Positions 1-6,488 of a stretch of DNA of 9,990 nucleotides are shown one piece after another. Both the position numbers and the translations under genes were made by a program. Under the pieces are notes generated by a model that did not search any database, was not told where the DNA came from, and saw nothing but the letters and a program-made list of their open reading frames with translations. The first letter of the stretch is position 1; each line of letters begins with the position of its first letter. The DNA comes from Xanthobacteraceae bacterium (lineage in GTDB: Bacteria > Pseudomonadota > Alphaproteobacteria > Rhizobiales > Xanthobacteraceae), in assembly GCA_030043175.1 (NCBI GenBank), contig JASHYD010000730.1, positions 1-9,990 of the forward strand, given 5' to 3'.

Positions 1-580
1 CAATAATCGCCAGTGTGATTGAGATCTTCATCCCGCCGAAGATGTGCGGCAGCGCATTGGGCATGCGGATCTTCCAGAACACCTGCCAAGGCGACGCCAT
101 GAAGGTTCGCGCCATGAGGTGGATATCCTCGTCAATGGACCGGAAACCGAGTGCGGAATTGATGGTCATGGGAAAGAAAGTGACCAGAAAGGCGAGCAAC
201 AAGCAGGATACCGTGCCGGTCCCGAACCAGACGATGAAGAGAGGCGCAATGGAGATTTTCGGCACGACCTGCGAAACGACGATGATCGGATAAAAGCCCC
301 GCCGCAGGAACGAGGAATAGGTAATCAGCACCGCAACCAGGATGCCGCCGACGACCGACAGGGCGAATCCGACTACAGTAAGGTAAAGGGAGGGCCAGAG
401 GTTGGTCATGAGCAGATCGCGACGCTCGATGACCGTCTCCACGATGCGCGATGGCGATGGCAGAATGATGTTGCGGACGCCAAGCCCTCGAACGATCAGT
501 TCCCATCCGGTGAGCATTATCAGGCTTATTGCGAACGGCCAGGCAAGATCGATAAGCTTGTTTCGTGTATTACGGAGCAT
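1..580 (-). CDS. ABC transporter permease, NitT/TauT (SsuC/TauC-like) family, partial at left edge
   Basis: This is the inner-membrane channel subunit of an importer for a small, probably anionic or organic compound. The first 193 residues are visible and the frame stays open to the edge, so the C-terminus (roughly 60-70 residues by family length) lies outside. Hydrophobic stretches sit near residues 12-32, 64-88, 97-119 and 124-145. The motif VPKISIAPLFIVWFG (about 106-120) and an EAA-type loop ending RMPNALPHIFGG (about 150-183), which docks on the ATPase, are typical of SsuC/TauC permeases. The ATG at 578-580 lies inside the end of the upstream ATPase gene (11-base overlap), so translation is probably coupled. 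Family is clear; substrate is unknown. Confidence 0.93.
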   Translation of the reverse strand, partial: MLRNTRNKLIDLAWPFAISLIMLTGWELIVRGLGVRNIILPSPSRIVETVIERRDLLMTNLWPSLYLTVVGFALSVVGGILVAVLITYSSFLRRGFYPIIVVSQVVPKISIAPLFIVWFGTGTVSCLLLAFLVTFFPMTINSALGFRSIDEDIHLMARTFMASPWQVFWKIRMPNALPHIFGGMKISITLAII

Positions 581-1352
581 GGCTGGCCTCGATGGCTTTG
601 CGCAGCTGGCGGACGTAGGAGTTGAATGGCGGGCTCTCCATGACCGCGATGTCGCGCGGCCGCGGGAGATCGATCTTGACTTCTTCAACAACGGTTGCCG
701 GGCGCCGGCCCATGACGATTACCCGATCGGACAGGAATGCGGCCTCACGGATACTGTGGGTCACGAAGAGTACGGTCTTGCGGTTCGCCTGCCAGATGCG
801 CAACAGCTCCACACCCATTTCGTCGCGCGTGATCGCGTCCAACGCGCTGAACGGCTCGTCCATGAGGAGTATGCCGGGGTCGTGGATGAGAGCACGGCAA
901 ATCGATACGCGCTGGCGCATGCCGCCGGACAGCTGACGCGGCAGATGACGGGCAAAATCGTCTATTTTCGCCATTGCCAGCAGTCGCATCGCGCGTTCTG
1001 TGTAGTTGCCACGCGGCTCCCTCAGCAGTTCGACGGGAAATAGCACATTGTCAATAACCGTGCGCCAGGGCAGCAGCACAGGCTGTTGAAATACCACCCC
1101 GATATCCGGCCTCGGACCGGAGACGGGCGTGTCGTTGATCGAAATTTCTCCGGCGGACTTGTCGACCACCCCCGCAACCATCATCAAGAGGGTGCTCTTT
1201 CCGCACCCGCTCGGGCCGAGAATGCTGACGAACTCATTGACCGCGACATCGAGCGACACATTCCGGATCGCCTCAAGGGGGCCGTAGAGTTTGCGTACAT
1301 TTTTGATGCGCAAAACGAGCGAGGGGGCCTCCATGGGGTGCGTCTCAGTCAC
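570..1352 (-). CDS. ABC transporter ATP-binding protein, NitT/TauT (SsuB/TauB-like) family
   Basis: A 260-residue cytoplasmic ATPase that powers the importer whose permease follows. All nucleotide-binding motifs are intact: Walker A GPSGCGKST (46-54), Q-loop glutamine 89 in VVFQQPVLLPW, signature LSGGMRQR (141-148), Walker B ILLMDEP (161-167), D-loop SALD (169-172) and switch histidine 199. The FQxPxLLPW segment and the C-terminal stretch with LPRPR (229-233) are typical of the nitrate/sulfonate/taurine subfamily. The GTG start at 1350-1352 overlaps the stop of the preceding molybdenum hydroxylase gene by four bases (GTGA). An ATG six codons further in (1332-1334) is a possible alternative; neither has a strong Shine-Dalgarno. 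Substrate specificity is not readable from an ATPase. Confidence 0.95.
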   Translation of the reverse strand: MTETHPMEAPSLVLRIKNVRKLYGPLEAIRNVSLDVAVNEFVSILGPSGCGKSTLLMMVAGVVDKSAGEISINDTPVSGPRPDIGVVFQQPVLLPWRTVIDNVLFPVELLREPRGNYTERAMRLLAMAKIDDFARHLPRQLSGGMRQRVSICRALIHDPGILLMDEPFSALDAITRDEMGVELLRIWQANRKTVLFVTHSIREAAFLSDRVIVMGRRPATVVEEVKIDLPRPRDIAVMESPPFNSYVRQLRKAIEASHAP

Positions 1353-3709
1353 GCCGGGGCCGCGTTTTGCTTAGCGCTCTCGATGGCGGCAACGATGCGC
1401 TGCGGCGTCAACGGTAGATCATGTATCTCGATTTCAAAGAGCCGAAGAGCGTCGTTAACTGCCGAAACAATGGCGGCGGGTGGCCCGACCGCTCCGCCTT
1501 CGCCAAGTCCCTTGATGCCGAATTCCGTATAGGGCGACGGAGTAATCATGTGCAGGACCTTGATCTTGGGCACATCCATGGCGCTCGGCAACAGGTAGTC
1601 CTGCAAGGTCGTCGCGAGCGGCTGGCCGCGTGCATCGAAGGGTGTGGCCTCGTAAAGGCAGGTCCCAATGCCCTGCGCTGTCCCACCGTGAATCTGCCCG
1701 TCGACAATCATCGGATTGACCTGCGTGCCGCCGTCTTCAACGACGACGTAATCCAGAATCTCGATCGCCCCAGTTGAAGGGTCGACCGCGACGACGGCCG
1801 CATGCGCCGCATAGCTGAACGTGCCACTGTCGCGAGCCGCGCGATATCCGGCGGTTACCTCCAGCCCTCCGGTATCGATCTCCGGCGGCAGCATCTGCGG
1901 CTGCAAGTACCAGGTGCGTGCGACGTCGCGGAGCGTCACGCTGATATTGCCTGCCATGATCTTGCCGTCGGCCACCCGCGCCTCGGCCGCGTCCGCTTGC
2001 ATGAGCCAGGCTCCAATGCGGGCAGCGCGCTTGGCCAAGAGCCGCGATGCTGCAGCTACGGCGCCGCCACCATGAACCATTGAGCGCGAGCCCCAGGTCG
2101 ACGTCGAATACGGCGTGTAAAGGGTATCGCCTTGAAAGACTCGGATCTTGTCGAAATCGACACCCAGGATCTCGTGCGCGACCTGGGCATAGGTCGTCTC
2201 ATGGCCCTGACCGTGGGAGTGGGTGCCGATGTGAATCTCGATTTCGCCGTCGGGCGTCAACTTCATGTTGGCCTGCTCGTAACCGGGCACCATCGGCCGG
2301 CCCCATGAGGCAAGCACCGAGGTGCCCATCGCGCCCTGCTCAACGAAGAAACAGACGCCGACGCCGATGAGGCTTGCGTCCTTCTCGGGAAGCCTTTGGC
2401 GCTCCCGCACCGCCCCAAGGCCTATCGCCGCAACGGCGCGACGCAGGCATTCCGGATGATTGCCGCTGTCGAAATGCTTTCCGACGATATTGTCAAAAGG
2501 CATCTGTTCGGGATGGACCATGTTGCGAAGCCGGACCTCATGAGGTTCCAGTTTGGCTTCGCGGGCGATTGCATCCATGATGGTTTCGATCGCCAAGCAA
2601 ACGCCCGTCCGGGCGACGCCGCGGTAAGGCAGAATTGGACATTTGTTGGTGGCGACAGCGGCCGAACGGCATCGGTAGGCAGACAGGACGTAGGGGCCAG
2701 GCAGAAGGCTGGCGATTTGTGCCGCCTCCAGAGCTGACGAAATGGGATAGCAGGAATAGGCGCCGGCATCGACATGGGCAATGCAGTCGATGCCGATGAG
2801 CTTACCGTCGGCTGTGGCGTAACCGTCAATCTGATAGTGATGCTCGCGGCAATTCGCGTTCGCGCTCAGATGCTCGCGTCGGTCCTCCAGCCAGCGTACG
2901 GGATAGTCGACCTGCTGCGCGAGCCATGCCAGCGCCACTTCTTCCCGACATAGCAGCCCCTTATAGCCGAAGCCGCCGCCAACGTCGGGCGAAATGACAC
3001 GGATCTGTCCGTGTTCGATTCCGAGACATTCGCTTAAGCCCGTCTGCACCGAGTGCGGAAATTGCGTCGACGTGATCACCGTGAGCTGGCCAAGGCGGGC
3101 GTCCCGGTAGGCGATCACGCCGCGGCCTTCGATCGGAACCATGCAGTGGCGCGCGGTTCGAATCCGCCTGCTCACCTTGATGGCCGCCGTTCTTGCGGCC
3201 TCCTCGAGGCGGCCTTCGTGCCTGAACTCGACGAAGAGATTATCGGCCCATTCGTCGTGGACACGCAGTGCGCCAACCTCGCAAGCAGCCAACGCATCGG
3301 TCACCGCCGGCAGCTCCTCGAATTCGAGCGTTACGGTGGCGACGATGTCTTCGGCTTCGGCGCGGCTCGATGCCATGCACATCGCGACAATTTCGCCGAC
3401 AAAACGAAGCTTGTCTGCCGCGAGGATCGGTTCGCCGGACGATTTGAATCCCTTTAGGGTTGGCGCGGAGACGATCGGTTTGACGCCGGTCAAGTCCTTG
3501 GCCGTGTATATGGCGTTGCGAAACCGCTCGGGAACGAGGACCTGGTGCAGGCGCGCATGCGCAACCGGACTGCGCACAAACGCCACCTCGCGCATGCCGG
3601 CGAGACGAATATCGGCGACATATTCCCCGCATCCGCGCAAAAAGCGATTGTCCTCCTTACGAATTACTGAGGCTCCGATTCCGTATGGCTTTATCCGGTC
3701 TGATGCCAC
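1349..3709 (-). CDS. Xanthine dehydrogenase/aldehyde oxidase family molybdopterin-binding large subunit (CoxL-like)
   Basis: A 786-residue catalytic subunit of a molybdenum hydroxylase, which inserts oxygen from water into a C-H bond of an aldehyde or (hetero)aromatic substrate using a molybdopterin-cytosine-type cofactor. The start IGASVIRKEDNRFLRGCGEY (about 11-30) is the usual beginning of these subunits. Cofactor and active-site motifs seen are STQFPH (214-219), DVGGGFGYK (242-250), PYRGVAR (361-367), GQGHETTYAQ (500-509), GSRSMVHGGGA (540-550) and GLGEGGA (734-740), whose Glu737 corresponds to the catalytic glutamate. It lacks the AYxCSFR loop of true CO dehydrogenase, so CO oxidation is unlikely. 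Length is normal for the family. The start is GTG (3707-3709) with no strong ribosome binding site. The FeS and FAD partner subunits are not adjacent. It heads an operon with an ABC importer, suggesting uptake and oxidation of the same compound (inference). Confidence 0.93.
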   Translation of the reverse strand: MASDRIKPYGIGASVIRKEDNRFLRGCGEYVADIRLAGMREVAFVRSPVAHARLHQVLVPERFRNAIYTAKDLTGVKPIVSAPTLKGFKSSGEPILAADKLRFVGEIVAMCMASSRAEAEDIVATVTLEFEELPAVTDALAACEVGALRVHDEWADNLFVEFRHEGRLEEAARTAAIKVSRRIRTARHCMVPIEGRGVIAYRDARLGQLTVITSTQFPHSVQTGLSECLGIEHGQIRVISPDVGGGFGYKGLLCREEVALAWLAQQVDYPVRWLEDRREHLSANANCREHHYQIDGYATADGKLIGIDCIAHVDAGAYSCYPISSALEAAQIASLLPGPYVLSAYRCRSAAVATNKCPILPYRGVARTGVCLAIETIMDAIAREAKLEPHEVRLRNMVHPEQMPFDNIVGKHFDSGNHPECLRRAVAAIGLGAVRERQRLPEKDASLIGVGVCFFVEQGAMGTSVLASWGRPMVPGYEQANMKLTPDGEIEIHIGTHSHGQGHETTYAQVAHEILGVDFDKIRVFQGDTLYTPYSTSTWGSRSMVHGGGAVAAASRLLAKRAARIGAWLMQADAAEARVADGKIMAGNISVTLRDVARTWYLQPQMLPPEIDTGGLEVTAGYRAARDSGTFSYAAHAAVVAVDPSTGAIEILDYVVVEDGGTQVNPMIVDGQIHGGTAQGIGTCLYEATPFDARGQPLATTLQDYLLPSAMDVPKIKVLHMITPSPYTEFGIKGLGEGGAVGPPAAIVSAVNDALRLFEIEIHDLPLTPQRIVAAIESAKQNAAPA

Positions 3710-3745
3710 GGTTTAGCCTGACTCAATAACAATTTGCGACGCTCG

Positions 3746-3774
3746 ATTATCTTTCCCGACGAGAATCAAGGCAA
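3746..3774 (-). promoter_or_regulatory. Candidate sigma-70-type promoter for the molybdenum hydroxylase-ABC operon
   Basis: Read on the minus strand, a TTGCCT box (3769-3774) is followed after 17 bases by GATAAT (3746-3751). These match the -35 and -10 consensus at 4/6 and 5/6 positions with optimal spacing. Transcription would begin near 3739, giving a leader of about 30 bases before the GTG at 3709. Called by eye. Confidence 0.4.
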
Positions 3775-3948
3775 CCTGATTTGGCCCTTCGTCGTGGGAC
3801 CGCGCAGGGCGGGAATTCGCGAACACGGCGCGGATTCTGTTTCGGATGACGAGGAGTACCGATATGGGCTTGGCGGACCGATCCCCTTCGGAACCCCGTG
3901 GGGTGCCGCCGTGACGCTGAGCTAGTTCCTAAGCGCCGGCGATGACGT

Positions 3949-4035
3949 TCTCGACAGGAGGCCTTGTGCCTTTCGAGAGCGCCGAGGCCGTGGGGCCCTC
4001 CCTGACCAGGCGGCGCGCCGCAGGCCTCGGGCGCT
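3949..4035. repeat. Two adjacent inverted repeats (stem-loops) in non-coding DNA
   Basis: The first has arms TCTCGA (3949-3954) and TCGAGA (3973-3978), with AGGC/GCCT able to pair inside. The second follows directly: AGCGCCGAGGCC (3978-3989) pairs with GGCCTCGGGCGCT (4023-4035) apart from a one-base bulge, and encloses a perfect 12-bp palindrome, GCGGCGCGCCGC (4010-4021). No T-run follows on either strand, so a simple intrinsic terminator is not obvious. They could end transcription of the glutathione transferase gene, protect an RNA end, or be part of a small repeat element. Confidence 0.45.
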
Positions 4036-4317
4036 CCCGCCGCTCGCGCTGAAGATCTGACTCGCGAGCTTTCAGTCCTGCTCGTGCCCGACATTCCGCT
4101 GGACGCCAGCTTGCGCCTGCCGCACGCCAGCTTCACCCTAATGAGCCGACCTTTCCGGTGACGATCATGTTCGTTAGAGTCGGGCATGCTCCAACCGAGA
4201 CCGACACTTGCTGACTGTAGAGATTTGATGATGCGTCGGTTGTGTGACGAAGCGTAAATCGAAGACCACTTGCGATCTAAGGCAGACATCATAAGCGCCA
4301 GCCTTCGGGGCCTCTGG

Positions 4318-4926
4318 TCACTTGGTTAAGGCGCGCCGAAACGCAGGGCGGCTTCGGCAACGCGTAAGATATTCCTGCACGACGGGAGCATACGCCTCGA
4401 CGGCGCGGAGACCTTGGCCAAATCCGAGGGCGTAAGCGACCGAAATGTCGGCTGCAGTGAACGCGCTTCCCGCGATAAACGCTTGATCTTCAAGTCGTTT
4501 TTCGACCGCCCTTAGCCGAGACCGGAAGATAGTTCGTGCCGCCTCGACCCCTGGATTTTCCTTCTGGTCTTCTGGGCCCATAAACCAGCTATATGCGACG
4601 ACGGTCATCGGGCCTGCCAGACTGGCTTCTCCGAAATGAAGATACTGAAGGTAGGAAGGGAAGGAAGCCTCTGAAGCCTGCGGTGCAAGAACCGTAGGCC
4701 CATAGCGGGCAACGAGATACTCGATGATCGCAATAGATTCGCTGATCACAACATTGCCATCCATCAATGCTGGAATGGATCCGACCGGGTTGAGGCGCAT
4801 GAACTCTTCATCTGCATAATGCCGAGGGAAATCAACCGGCCTCACCTGGTATGGCAGGCCCATCTCCTCAAGCATCCAGAGCACTCGAAGCGATCGGGTT
4901 CGCGGCGCGTGAAAGACAGTGATCAT
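4318..4926 (-). CDS. Glutathione S-transferase family protein
   Basis: A 202-residue cytosolic protein with the two-domain GST layout; 200-230 residues is usual. The N-terminal thioredoxin-like domain (about 1-78) contains RTRSLRVLWMLEE (9-21), with a serine where bacterial GSTs activate glutathione, the cis-proline motif VGSIPAL (48-54, Pro52) and the glutathione-binding ES pair (63-64). The helical C-terminal domain (about 88-202) carries the N-capping box in FTAADI (156-161). The ATG at 4924-4926 is supported by a strong Shine-Dalgarno, AAGGAG (4934-4939), seven bases upstream. The gene stands alone between long gaps, so it is probably transcribed by itself. It likely conjugates or reduces electrophiles, but the substrate is unknown. 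Confidence 0.92.
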   Translation of the reverse strand: MITVFHAPRTRSLRVLWMLEEMGLPYQVRPVDFPRHYADEEFMRLNPVGSIPALMDGNVVISESIAIIEYLVARYGPTVLAPQASEASFPSYLQYLHFGEASLAGPMTVVAYSWFMGPEDQKENPGVEAARTIFRSRLRAVEKRLEDQAFIAGSAFTAADISVAYALGFGQGLRAVEAYAPVVQEYLTRCRSRPAFRRALTK

Positions 4927-5388
4927 AGCGAAGCTCCTTCCAAGCCAAGACCACTACGAATAGCCGAAACGGCAACGAAGCAAAGTCAGAAATCCCGCTA
5001 AGGGTCGCCGTGGAGTTTGCGGAGTTTGCGTCAGGTCTTCCCGCGATGACACACCGTCGCGGTAGGCTGCGGGCGGGCAGCTTGCACCGGTCAGAGTGAG
5101 GCGCGACCGTCATCGCCTGACCCGCCCGATAATCTGTCGGCCCGTTCACACGTTTTTGGTCGGAAGCGCCACGTGATACGGCCAGTTTCGCTGAAGATTG
5201 GTACGAGTGATTTCGCCTTTGCGGCGGGTCATCGCCGTCCGGTTCGCCGGCACCTTGAATTCCGCGGCAGCCTTCTCGATCGCAGTGGCCTGGGCAACGA
5301 GAAATCGGGAATGTATGTGACCTAGCTCATAATTCGCGCCTGCAAGGGGGGATAAGCCTCTGTATGGGCCAATGAGAAGAGACTCATC
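4927..5388. other. Intergenic region between the GST and methyltransferase genes, with an ORF remnant
   Basis: This 462-base stretch should hold the divergent control regions of the two flanking genes, but no strong promoter pair is evident. A 9-bp tandem duplication (GGAGTTTGC at 5012-5020 and 5021-5029) and an 8-bp inverted repeat (CGGGCGGG 5070-5077, CCCGCCCG 5121-5128) lie in the left half. The inverted repeat is just past the stop of a minus-strand ORF remnant (5146-5232) and could be its old terminator. The stretch 5233-5388 is also open on the minus strand in the same frame, consistent with a degraded longer gene. Confidence 0.5.
5146..5232 (-). pseudogene. Short ORF remnant of a rhizobial-type hypothetical protein
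   Basis: Starting at an ATG (5230-5232), 28 codons begin MTRRKGEITR, continue with NWPYHVALP and end at a TGA (5146-5148). The composition looks like real protein rather than noise. From memory, it resembles the N-terminus of small hypothetical proteins common in rhizobia (a stretch like RKGEITR followed by WPHHVALP), in which case most of the C-terminal part is missing here. The same frame is open upstream across 5233-5388, with IEKAAAEFKVPAN encoded just before the ATG, so the true start may lie further right. No ribosome binding site decides it. The function is unknown. Confidence 0.4.
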
Positions 5389-5625
5389 GTGACGAGCGAA
5401 TCTGACAGTTATCCGCTCGGCTACTCCGAAGACGAGGCAGGTCGCTTGGCGAACCAGGGCGCGTTTTTGGAAGACCTCACGGCGGATGTCTTGCGACGTG
5501 CAGGCATCGAATCCGGCATGGAGGTGCTGGACCTGGGCTGCGGCGTGGGGGACGTTTCAGTGCTCGCGGCAACTATGGTTGGCGAGTTCGGTGCGGTATT
5601 GGGGATTGATCGAGCCGCTTCATAA
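5389..5625 (+). CDS. Class I SAM-dependent methyltransferase, N-terminal part (gene interrupted by TAA)
   Basis: The first 78 codons of a methyltransferase with a Rossmann-like fold. SAM-binding motif I, VLDLGCGVGD, lies at residues 46-55, and the acidic residue expected to contact the SAM ribose is in GID (72-74). The frame then meets TAA at 5623-5625, immediately followed by GTG and the rest of the same domain in the same frame. The GTG start (5389) has a weak purine-rich site, AGAAGAG, seven bases upstream. On its own this fragment could not form a complete methyltransferase. It looks like a recent single-base nonsense mutation or sequencing error rather than an old relic, because both sides are otherwise well conserved. 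Confidence 0.75.
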   Translation: MTSESDSYPLGYSEDEAGRLANQGAFLEDLTADVLRRAGIESGMEVLDLGCGVGDVSVLAATMVGEFGAVLGIDRAAS

Positions 5626-6219
5626 GTGGAGACGGCGCGTCGGCGAGCTGCGGCCTTGGGGATGCGGAATGTTCGATTCGAGACTGCGGAGCTGGACGCT
5701 TTCGACAGTGCAGAAAGGTTTGACGCCATCATCGGGCGATTCGTGCTGCTTTATCAACCCGATCCAGTCGCCGTGTTGCGGCGCTTCCGAAACCTCCTGA
5801 AACCCAACGGCGTCATCGCATTTCAAGAAATGGACATGGAGACAGCTTCGCAGGTCCCTACCTCTGAGACATTCACTTGTATTCTCTCCTGGATACTCGG
5901 CGGATTCAAGGCGGGCGGCGCGGAGTTGAACATGGGTAGCAAGCTGCTCGGGGCTTTCCTGAATGCGGGGCTGCCGCGGCCGACGATGATCACAGCGTCG
6001 CGGGCCGAGAGCGGTCCGGATTCCAAGGTCTACGCCATCCTTGCACAAATCGTCCAAAGCCTCCTGCCGTTGGTAGAGCGCAGCGGGGCAACAACTGCCG
6101 AGGAAGCAGACACGGGCACGTTGGCCGACCGGTTGCGCCAGGACGCGGTGGCAAATGAAAGTGTGACATTCTGGCCGCGCCTGGTCGGGGCGTGGTCGCG
6201 GCTGCCAAAATCCGGCTGA
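5626..6219 (+). CDS. Class I SAM-dependent methyltransferase, C-terminal part, directly after the in-frame TAA
   Basis: These 197 codons continue the interrupted methyltransferase in the same frame. The segment opens with VETARRRAAALGMRNVRFETAEL, the helix-strand pair that normally follows the ribose-binding acidic loop, and then shows the post-motif region FDAIIGRFVLLYQPDP (about 32-47) and LKPNGVIAFQEMDME (about 57-71). The remaining 125 residues are a mostly helical C-terminal part. Read through, the gene would encode about 275 residues, the usual size for UbiE-like methyltransferases. A GTG directly after the stop could allow re-initiation, but this product would lack SAM motif I and should be inactive alone. 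The substrate is unknown. Confidence 0.72.
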   Translation: METARRRAAALGMRNVRFETAELDAFDSAERFDAIIGRFVLLYQPDPVAVLRRFRNLLKPNGVIAFQEMDMETASQVPTSETFTCILSWILGGFKAGGAELNMGSKLLGAFLNAGLPRPTMITASRAESGPDSKVYAILAQIVQSLLPLVERSGATTAEEADTGTLADRLRQDAVANESVTFWPRLVGAWSRLPKSG

Positions 6220-6488
6220 GGCTGTACTATTACCGAAGATACCGCCTGAATCGAACGAAGCGCTGTTGGCGACGGGACGCCATTCGGTTCCGAACCGCAA
6301 TGTCTCTTAATGGAATGGTCCGGCCGTGCTTGTGCCTCACCAGCGAGTGACGCTGCAAAGGCGAGTGTTAAACGGAGCACCGCAATGTCCAACAAACCAA
6401 TCGCGGCTGTCGCCACCATTGTTTCTACCGTAAACCCAAAACAGCTGCCGATCGGCTGCGAATCGGTCGATAATCACGCCGATGGGCG
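6220..6488. other. Intergenic stretch between methyltransferase and transposase remnant
   Basis: I see no supported gene here. A minus-strand frame starting at ATG 6417-6419 begins with a signal-peptide-like stretch (GLLDIAVLRLTLAFAASLAG, then EAQA), but it runs antisense into the 3' end of the methyltransferase, has mixed codon third positions and no clear ribosome binding site. It is left as a possible relic. No convincing terminator follows the methyltransferase stop. Confidence 0.4.

Larger units (their letters stand above)
3710..4317. other. 608-base intergenic region with stem-loops and no convincing gene
   Basis: This gap separates two minus-strand genes. It contains the candidate operon promoter at its left end and two adjacent stem-loops (3949-4035). 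A 63-codon plus-strand frame from TTG at 3734 to TAG at 3925 reads as a plausible polypeptide (for example FPDENQGNLIWPFVVGPRR), but it overlaps the promoter, has no ribosome binding site that I see and matches nothing I recognise. A 181-codon minus-strand frame (3747-4292) is arginine/serine-rich and looks like noise from GC-rich sequence. The part at 4140-4317 holds a weak 7-bp inverted repeat (CAACCGA 4192-4198, TCGGTTG 4236-4242) and nothing else notable. Confidence 0.6.

Noticed and set aside
44..625. Long plus-strand frame opposite the left permease
   Set aside because: It is antisense to a clearly recognisable permease; its highly charged, low-hydrophobicity translation is typical of a complement-strand shadow.
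1349..3709. Form I CO dehydrogenase (CoxL) identity for the large subunit
   Set aside because: The AYxCSFR active-site loop is absent; the corresponding loop reads PYRGVAR.
3747..4292. 181-codon minus-strand frame in the gap before the hydroxylase
   Set aside because: The translation is dominated by Arg, Ser, Gly and Pro with no recognisable domain, and it covers the proposed promoter; likely GC-rich noise.
6030..6419. Minus-strand frame with a signal-peptide-like start
   Set aside because: It runs antisense through the 3' end of the methyltransferase, shows mixed third-position bases and has no clear ribosome binding site; at most a relic.
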